Below, one piece after another: positions 4,118 to 8,048 of a stretch of DNA of 8,048 bases; positions within the stretch are counted from its first letter, which is position 1; each line of letters begins with the position of its first letter. A model generated the notes under the pieces. That model ran no database searches. It was not told the origin of the DNA and saw only the letters and a program-made list of their open reading frames with translations. Made by a program: the position numbers and the translations under genes. Source of the stretch: an uncultured Allobaculum sp. (lineage in GTDB: Bacteria; Bacillota_I; Bacilli_A; Erysipelotrichales; Erysipelotrichaceae); NCBI GenBank assembly GCA_948467695.1, contig CAOKFJ010000066.1, positions 1-8,048 of the forward strand, in the 5' to 3' direction.

Positions 4118-5324
4118 GCTGTCTTTGCGCTGGCGCATCACGCTTTCAATGGGCGCGCTTGTTCTTCTTGTTTCGCTGCTTCTGACCGGACTTTCCATAT
4201 GGAATGTCTCGCGGCAGTTTGTGATGCCGCTCAGCGAAATTACAGTACCGCAGGTTGATATGACAAGCAGCGCTGACCTGCAGGATCTGGAGCTTCTGCC
4301 TAAGGACGGCAAAATGCCGGATGGAGTCATCTATCAGGAAAAAGTCAGCCTGGATCCGTACAAAGCGCAGATGCAGTTTTCTCTTTCAAGTCTTTTTTGC
4401 GTCGCGGCGATGACGCTGGCAAGCATGGGTATCGCCTACTCGCTTTCCGGAAAAGCGCTTCGACCGCTGAGCGAGCTGAGCAGAGAAATGGATGCGATTG
4501 ACTCGCGCGATCTGTCCAGACGTGTCAGCGTGCCGGAAACAGAAGATGAAATCGCGCATGTCTCAAGCGCCTTCAACCATCTGCTTGAGCGCCTTGAACT
4601 GGAGATGGAACGCGAAAAACGTTTTTCCTCGGATGCGGCGCATGAACTCAAAACGCCGCTCGCGACAATCATCACAAATGCGCAGGTACTCAAAATGGAC
4701 GACGAACCATCCATCGAAGACTACGCGCACAATCTGGAGATTACGCTTGAAAGCGCGAAGCGTCTGTCCGAAGTGGTCAATGCGCTGCTTGCGCTTCACC
4801 GCCATGAGACGAATCTGACTGTGGAAACGATTGATCTGGCGGATCTGTTTGGACAGATCCGAAGCGAGCTTGAGCCTGTCTACGGTTCGAAAAAGCAGAC
4901 CATCCGCATGGATCTGCATCAGGCAAAGCTGAAAGGAGACCGGCTTCTTCTGTATCGGGCGTTTTTCAATCTGGTCGAAAACGCCTGCAAGTACACACCG
5001 GATAATGGAGAAATCGTGATCGCCTCGCATGCCCAAAACGACAGTACGATTGTGTCCATCACCGACAACGGCATCGGTATGGATGATGAAGCGATTGCGC
5101 ATGTGTTTGAACCGTTTTATCGGGCGGATGCATCGCGTTCGCGAAGTGCGGGAGGAGCGGGGCTAGGTATGGCGATCGCCAAAGAAAGCTTCGATCTGCA
5201 CCATGCAGCGACGACTGTAATCAGTTTTCCCGGTGCGGGAACGTCTGTAAGAGTCAGTTTTACCGATTCGTCTGAAAAGAAATCTTCTGCAGGGCGGCAC
5301 GCGTGCGAGCGCGGCGCTGGCTGA
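4110..5324 (+). CDS. Sensor histidine kinase with a short ectodomain bearing the shared motif
   Basis: A 404-residue membrane histidine kinase. TM1 spans about 12-31, the ectodomain 32-92, TM2 about 95-113, and a HAMP linker about 113-165. The dimerisation domain has the phospho-acceptor H178 in AAHELKTP. The ATPase domain shows the N box NLVENACKYTPD (287-298), G1 DNGIGM (319-324), F box FEPFYRAD (333-340) and G2 GGAGLGMAIA (348-357), so it should be active. The ectodomain of about 60 residues carries the module at 73-92 (VIYQEKVSL ... QFSL), directly against TM2. The end QFSL is identical to that of a copy in the secreted protein, and the middle is three residues longer. The start ATG at 4110 follows a GAGG at 4100-4103 inside the regulator gene; the frame is open further upstream to 3939, but that part is out of frame with the regulator and has no ribosome site. 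An 18-residue serine- and lysine-rich tail follows the ATPase domain. Confidence 0.95.
   Translation: MRKLSLRWRITLSMGALVLLVSLLLTGLSIWNVSRQFVMPLSEITVPQVDMTSSADLQDLELLPKDGKMPDGVIYQEKVSLDPYKAQMQFSLSSLFCVAAMTLASMGIAYSLSGKALRPLSELSREMDAIDSRDLSRRVSVPETEDEIAHVSSAFNHLLERLELEMEREKRFSSDAAHELKTPLATIITNAQVLKMDDEPSIEDYAHNLEITLESAKRLSEVVNALLALHRHETNLTVETIDLADLFGQIRSELEPVYGSKKQTIRMDLHQAKLKGDRLLLYRAFFNLVENACKYTPDNGEIVIASHAQNDSTIVSITDNGIGMDDEAIAHVFEPFYRADASRSRSAGGAGLGMAIAKESFDLHHAATTVISFPGAGTSVRVSFTDSSEKKSSAGRHACERGAG
4326..4385 (+). repeat. Module copy in the kinase ectodomain
   Basis: Encodes kinase residues 73-92, preceded by PDG. The distance from Y75 to L92 is 17 residues against 14 in the other clear copies, an insertion of three in the central loop. 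The copy ends three residues before the second membrane helix, so a force or binding event here would be well placed to reach the HAMP domain. Confidence 0.7.
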
Positions 5325-5346
5325 AAAAGAATAGTTGAGGAAATAT

Positions 5347-5400
5347 CCGGCATTGATGCGCGTGGCAAATAAAGCGCATGGATGCCGGTTTCTGTCTTTT
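5347..5400 (+). terminator. Probable terminator after the two-component operon
   Basis: CCGGCAT (5347-5353) pairs with ATGCCGG (5382-5388), and ATGCGC (5356-5361) pairs with GCGCAT (5374-5379), with small internal mismatches. A T-rich stretch (TTTCTGTCTTTT) follows to 5400. The T-tract is interrupted, so termination may be incomplete. It lies 22 bases after the kinase stop codon. Confidence 0.65.
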
Positions 5401-5566
5401 CGAGGCATGCAAACAGGCGGGCAAAGAGAAAGGGTTTAAATCAGATCCATTCGATAATAGAGATACACAAACCATAGAAAGCGATGAAGACGAAGATTTT
5501 CTGCAGGCGCAGTTCAACCCTGAAGATCTGTGCCTTGTGTTTCGTCTTCTGGAAAGGTGAATCCCT

Positions 5567-5932
5567 ATGACAAACGTATTTACAAAACTGCATGAAGACA
5601 TGCTCGATGAAGAGATCAAGCATGAAGAAAATGTGATCAGAAAAGAACAGGACAAGATCCGCAAGCACGATGAAGAAATGAAAAAAGAGAACCAGAGTCT
5701 GGGCAAAGATATTCACGATGATGAAATCCATGCCGAAGAAAAGAAAATCGTGCGCGAATCGCATCGTCTTGACCGTCATGAAGAAAAGCTTGGCGCGCTG
5801 AAAGGCGGCAAGTATTCGCAGGAAGAAGCATGCGAAAAAGCCGAGGAGTTCAAGGAACTCGCCGATAAAGCGCGCAATGAGAAAATTATCGACGAAGATC
5901 TGTTTGAAACACCGATTCAGCCCCTTCACTAA
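5567..5932 (+). CDS. Small highly charged helical protein of unknown function
   Basis: A 121-residue cytoplasmic protein that I do not recognise. It has no signal peptide or membrane helix. Well over half of residues 8-110 are charged, with repeated runs such as DEEIKHEE and KHDEEMKKE, an unusual number of histidines (eight), and a short loop LGALKGGKYS at about 75-84 dividing two helices. Hydrophobic residues are sparse, so it may be a single charged alpha-helix or a weak coiled coil, and not a globular domain. AAAGGTG (5553-5559) precedes the ATG by seven bases. It stands alone, after the terminator of the two-component operon and before a bidirectional terminator. Codon use looks like that of its neighbours. 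The convergent gene on the far side is a thioesterase and gives no functional hint. Confidence 0.8.
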   Translation: MTNVFTKLHEDMLDEEIKHEENVIRKEQDKIRKHDEEMKKENQSLGKDIHDDEIHAEEKKIVRESHRLDRHEEKLGALKGGKYSQEEACEKAEEFKELADKARNEKIIDEDLFETPIQPLH

Positions 5933-5994
5933 AACGTTTCGCACGTCATTTGCGCCCCGTTGTATTGGAAACGCTCCATGCGGCAGATATACGA

Positions 5995-6037
5995 AAAGAC
6001 CAGCCATTTTCGGTATAACCGAAGACGGCTGGTCTTT
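5995..6037. terminator. Bidirectional terminator between convergent genes
   Basis: AAAGACCAGCC (5995-6005) and GGCTGGTCTTT (6027-6037) form a perfect 11-base-pair stem, with an inner TTCGG/CCGAA stem (6009-6013 with 6019-6023). T-rich ends are present on both strands (TTTCAT on plus, TTTTCG on minus). It sits between the stop codons of the charged-helix gene and the thioesterase gene, so it can end both transcripts. Confidence 0.85.
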
Positions 6038-6087
6038 CATATGTCTTTTGCGGATCGGGAAAAACGGATCAGAATTGCAGAAAAGCT

Positions 6088-6594
6088 TTACTTTGAAGTC
6101 TGATCAGCATCGTTTTTATGGCGCGATTCATGGTTTTTGGGACCGGGAAGCGTGTCGCGGTAGAAGAACATGGTGAAGGTCGCGTTGGCGACGAGCTTGC
6201 CTTTTTCGTTGACGATTTCAACGTCGTAGACGCCGGTGGTTTTTCCGGCATGCACGCGCGTGGCGGTCGCGGTTAAAAGACCGGGCGTGGCGGCGCGTAT
6301 AAAGTTGATGGAAGAACCGAGCGTGACAACGTGCGGCGTGTTGGTCAGCGCACAGACACCGGCGGTTGTATCAGCGAGCGTGAAGACAGCGCCGCCGTGA
6401 ACCATGCCGTAGATGTTGAGCACCTCCTCGGTGGCGTTCATCTGGGTAACGGCAAGGCCGTCTTCGAGGCGGGTGACTGTCAGACAGGTGTTTTTGAGAA
6501 ACGAGTCCTCGGCATTGAGCTTGTCGACAATGTCCTGATAGTCGCGCGTATCCGTGGCGAACTTGCAGTCGGTCGGGGTAGGTGTACGGTACAT
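6088..6594 (-). CDS. PaaI-like hotdog-fold acyl-CoA thioesterase
   Basis: A 168-residue hotdog-fold protein. The signature IYGMVHGGAVFTLADTTAG (about 61-79) matches the PaaI/YbgC-like acyl-CoA thioesterase pattern: H66-G67-G68 and the acidic residue D75, on the long central helix where the catalytic acid lies in PaaI. Later strands (VTLGSSINFIRAA, LTATATRVHAGK, TGVYDVEIVNEKG) follow the usual fold. Such enzymes hydrolyse aromatic or short acyl-CoA esters, often as housekeeping release of trapped CoA; the substrate is not predictable here. Start ATG at 6594-6592 (complement) is chosen because AAAGGA (complement of 6602-6607) lies seven bases upstream. The frame is open back to 6681, but that extension has no ribosome site and is not thioesterase-like. 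A hydrophilic C-terminal tail rich in His, Lys and Asp follows the domain. Confidence 0.92.
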   Translation of the reverse strand: MYRTPTPTDCKFATDTRDYQDIVDKLNAEDSFLKNTCLTVTRLEDGLAVTQMNATEEVLNIYGMVHGGAVFTLADTTAGVCALTNTPHVVTLGSSINFIRAATPGLLTATATRVHAGKTTGVYDVEIVNEKGKLVANATFTMFFYRDTLPGPKNHESRHKNDADQTSK

Positions 6595-6932
6595 GGTGAA
6601 ATCCTTTCTATATGAATTGATGCGATTGTGTGATGACGAAAAAACGATTGAATCACAATTGAAATTTCCTATGAAAAACAATATCGAATACAGCGTCGGC
6701 GTGTAAATCGCCTTTGTGTTTTCGGGTGCGTATCGGGTGAGTATGCGAATAAAAATGATGCCGCTGGCATCGCAGTTCGCTCATACAAAGCTCATAATAT
6801 AGGCAGAAGATGCGCAGCGGTTACCGGGCGGTTTTTCTTGCAAATACTGTATCGAATTGGTAAGAAGAAGAGTATACATCGGATCGTCCGGTTTACGTGA
6901 GTTAAGGGCGGATTCGAGCGAGGAGTGAGACT
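6595..6932. other. Divergent intergenic region, no gene seen
   Basis: These 338 bases lie between the start of the thioesterase gene (minus) and that of the membrane-protein gene (plus), so they should hold promoters for both. I see an ATTGTG/CACAAT inverted repeat (6625-6630 with 6654-6659) in the thioesterase upstream region, which might be an operator. On the plus side TTGCAA at about 6838 is a passable -35, but no good -10 stands 17 bases after it. No RNA gene or convincing peptide is visible. Confidence 0.5.
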
Positions 6933-7523
6933 ATGAATTTCTTTTTCTGGATTATTGCTGCACTGCTGGTCGGCATGGGCGGATTTACCGGCTATACCAA
7001 CTGGAAGCTTTATTTTGATTCTAAAAAAATGCGCGAGCATGTGCTCAAGACGCATCAGGACACTGAGGTTGTTCACATCGGCACCATGCGCATCTGGATG
7101 TACGCCGCCATGGCTGCGGTGTGTATCGCGCTTGGCATCATGATTCTTGTTATGCCTACGGCAAGTCAGGCGGTGGAAGAAGCGCGCTATTCGCAGGCGG
7201 TTGTCTACTTTGGCCTGGCGGTGTTCGCGTTCGCCATGTTTGGCGAAGCGATGACCGACAGCGTGATCGTGCTGACACCCGATGCTTTTCTGTATGAAGC
7301 CGGAATGATCCGCTTCAAAAACATCCGCTCCGTTGAAGTGGCAAAAGGATGGTTCAAATCGAGTTTTATTCTTCTGACAGGCGCCAAGGAAATCGCCGTC
7401 AGCAAGAAAATGGCCGCATGGACAGATGAACAGTGGGGCATCTGGAAAAAAGAGCGCAAAACTACATTTAAAAACCGCAAGGAGCGCCGTGCGGAAGCCC
7501 GCAGAAAGAGAGAGGCTGAATGA
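6933..7523 (+). CDS. Small membrane protein with a C-terminal PH-like cytoplasmic domain
   Basis: A 196-residue protein with three likely membrane helices (about 3-22, 54-75 and 88-106). A cytoplasmic part of about 65 residues follows (VIVLTPDAFLYEAG ... WGIWKKERK), with alternating beta-strand character and a final helix. This resembles the YcxB-type bacterial PH domain, where a conserved short strand-turn is followed by an arginine- or lysine-rich helix; the resemblance is by pattern only. The last 25 residues are very basic (RKERRAEARRKRE), which suits contact with acidic lipids or nucleic acid. GAGGAG lies just before the ATG. The stop codon overlaps the start of the next gene (ATGA, 7520-7523), so the two are translationally coupled and probably work together. 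Specific function unknown. Confidence 0.75.
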   Translation: MNFFFWIIAALLVGMGGFTGYTNWKLYFDSKKMREHVLKTHQDTEVVHIGTMRIWMYAAMAAVCIALGIMILVMPTASQAVEEARYSQAVVYFGLAVFAFAMFGEAMTDSVIVLTPDAFLYEAGMIRFKNIRSVEVAKGWFKSSFILLTGAKEIAVSKKMAAWTDEQWGIWKKERKTTFKNRKERRAEARRKREAE

Positions 7524-7918
7524 GAAAACTGATTCTTCTGGGGGAAGGCGATTTTGGACCGGCGCTTCTGGCAAGTCTGCTTGCGACAGCCGGAATCGAC
7601 AGTCCGGAAGATACGTTCGCGATCGAAGGAAACGATCATGAACGCATTCGAAAAGCCATTGATTCGATCTGCAACACCATTTACCGCAAGGATTCAATTG
7701 TGGTGCTGTGCGATTTTGTCAACGGCAGCGCCGCGCAGGAAGCGTGGCTTGTCGCGGAAAAGCGCAACATGATCAGCCGCATGATGATGATTTCCGGAGC
7801 AAACGTCAGCGCACTTGGCGCTGCTCTTCGCTTTCGCGAAACCATCGAGGATGATAAAACGTTCGCATCGACCGTGGTTGCCGAAGCGCAAAGCTCCATT
7901 CAGGCATACGGCGTGTAA
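7520..7918 (+). CDS. PTS EIIA-Man-like protein lacking the active-site histidine
   Basis: A 132-residue protein with the length and landmarks of the mannose-family PTS EIIA domain. The N-terminal strand and loop (LILLGEGDFGPALLAS, residues 4-19) align with the family's THGxFA loop. VLCDFVNGSAAQEA (63-76) aligns with the D-x-x-G-G-S-P block, and MMISGANVSALGAAL (89-103) with the I-T-G-x-N-L-P-M-L block. True EIIA carries a phosphorylated histidine in THG; here that position is E9 (GEG). The GGSP block is also altered to NGSA. The aspartate D65 is kept. It therefore probably cannot pass phosphate to EIIB and may be a regulatory or structural relative, with glutamate possibly imitating the charged state. 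It is coupled by a 4-base overlap to the membrane protein upstream, which could hold it at the membrane. No EIIB or EIIC is visible in the window. Confidence 0.8.
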   Translation: MRKLILLGEGDFGPALLASLLATAGIDSPEDTFAIEGNDHERIRKAIDSICNTIYRKDSIVVLCDFVNGSAAQEAWLVAEKRNMISRMMMISGANVSALGAALRFRETIEDDKTFASTVVAEAQSSIQAYGV

Positions 7919-7922
7919 GGAG

Positions 7923-7959
7923 TGTGCGCCGCGCACAGGCGGCATGGATGAATCCCGCC
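7923..7959 (+). repeat. Two adjacent GC-rich hairpins in an operon gap
   Basis: The dyad at 7923-7937 (TGTGCG/CGCACA with a 3-base loop) is followed directly by GGCGG (7938-7942) pairing with CCGCC (7955-7959). No T-run follows, so full termination is unlikely. They lie in the 115-base gap before the next gene start and could be a processing or stability element. Confidence 0.45.
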
Positions 7960-8033
7960 GTACCGCATTCTGCATGCAAACCAGACCGGGCAAAATGATG
8001 CGTCCTTGTAAAGTAGACAGAGGAAATATCTAA

Positions 8034-8048
8034 ATGGAGTCCAAAGAT
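8034..8048 (+). CDS. Start of a further gene (MESKD...), cut by window end
   Basis: ATG at 8034 is preceded by AGAGGA (8019-8024) at nine bases, and the frame remains open for the five visible codons (MESKD). It follows the EIIA-like gene by 115 bases on the same strand and may belong to the same operon. Nothing can be said about its product. The call rests on the ribosome site alone. Confidence 0.45.

Noticed and set aside
5378..5560. 60-codon open frame between the kinase and the charged-helix gene
   Set aside because: Its ATG lies inside the terminator stem, there is no Shine-Dalgarno, and its end coincides with the ribosome site of the next gene. Composition is not absurd, so it is not fully excluded.
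5711..5740. DEIH in the charged helical protein, resembling DEIH in the secreted repeat protein
   Set aside because: The surrounding residues lack the aromatic residue and the final [IF]-[SP]-L, and the protein is cytoplasmic; a chance match in an acidic, His-rich sequence.
6595..6681. 29-codon N-terminal extension of the thioesterase
   Set aside because: The downstream ATG at 6594 has AAAGGA at ideal spacing, and the extension has no family resemblance.
6792..7697. 301-codon open frame on the minus strand
   Set aside because: Antisense to the coupled membrane-protein and EIIA-like genes, which have ribosome sites and recognisable features; the protein reads as a shadow.
1..8048. CRISPR arrays, tRNA or rRNA genes, insertion sequences and integrase genes
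   Set aside because: No spaced direct repeats, cloverleaf-like segments, terminal inverted repeats or transposase motifs were seen on either strand.

Overview
The window looks like a chromosomal segment of a Bacillota (Firmicutes) bacterium of moderate GC. The signs are strong purine-rich Shine-Dalgarno sites before almost every gene, a GTG start, a Gram-positive type lipoprotein, an OmpR/PhoB-type two-component pair with a very short ectodomain, and a PTS EIIA-like protein. The Erysipelotrichia are a plausible home, but this is an impression from gene style and not a demonstrated placement.

Layout. (1) 1-2268: the edge of a surface polysaccharide locus. The first codons of a Wzx/MATE-type flippase run leftwards out of the window (start at 158, minus strand). 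Diverging from it is a WbaP-type polyprenyl-phosphate sugar-phosphate transferase (799-2157). The 640-base divergent region holds an extended -10 promoter wrapped in inverted repeats, a long leader and a possible 7-codon minicistron. A good terminator follows at 2216-2268. (2) 2270-5400: a two-component signalling module. A secreted 122-residue repeat protein (2486-2854) has its own terminator. It is followed by a small lipoprotein (3099-3362), an OmpR-type response regulator (3416-4117) and an overlapping sensor histidine kinase (4110-5324). (3) 5567-5932: a small, very charged helical protein of unknown role, convergent with a PaaI-like hotdog thioesterase (6088-6594, minus strand); the two share a bidirectional terminator. 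(4) 6933-8048: a small membrane protein with a possible PH-like cytoplasmic domain, overlapping by 4 bases an EIIA-Man-like protein that lacks the active-site histidine, then the first five codons of another gene.

The most interesting signal is in region 2. The secreted protein, the lipoprotein and the extracellular loop of the histidine kinase all carry the same motif, roughly G-V-[IL]-[YF]-x-[DE]-[EK]-[VI]-[SH]-L, then five to eight residues, then [IF]-[SP]-L. The secreted protein has three clear copies and one degenerate copy, the lipoprotein has one, and the kinase has one directly before its second membrane helix. I do not recognise this as a described family. The simplest reading is a self-contained sensory module in which a soluble multi-copy protein and a membrane-tethered single-copy protein share a module with, and perhaps bind or compete with, the kinase ectodomain. 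Two CTAACC repeats 11 bases apart upstream of the secreted-protein gene could be the response regulator's site, which would close a feedback loop. The motif sharing is read directly from the sequence; the interaction and the feedback are inference.
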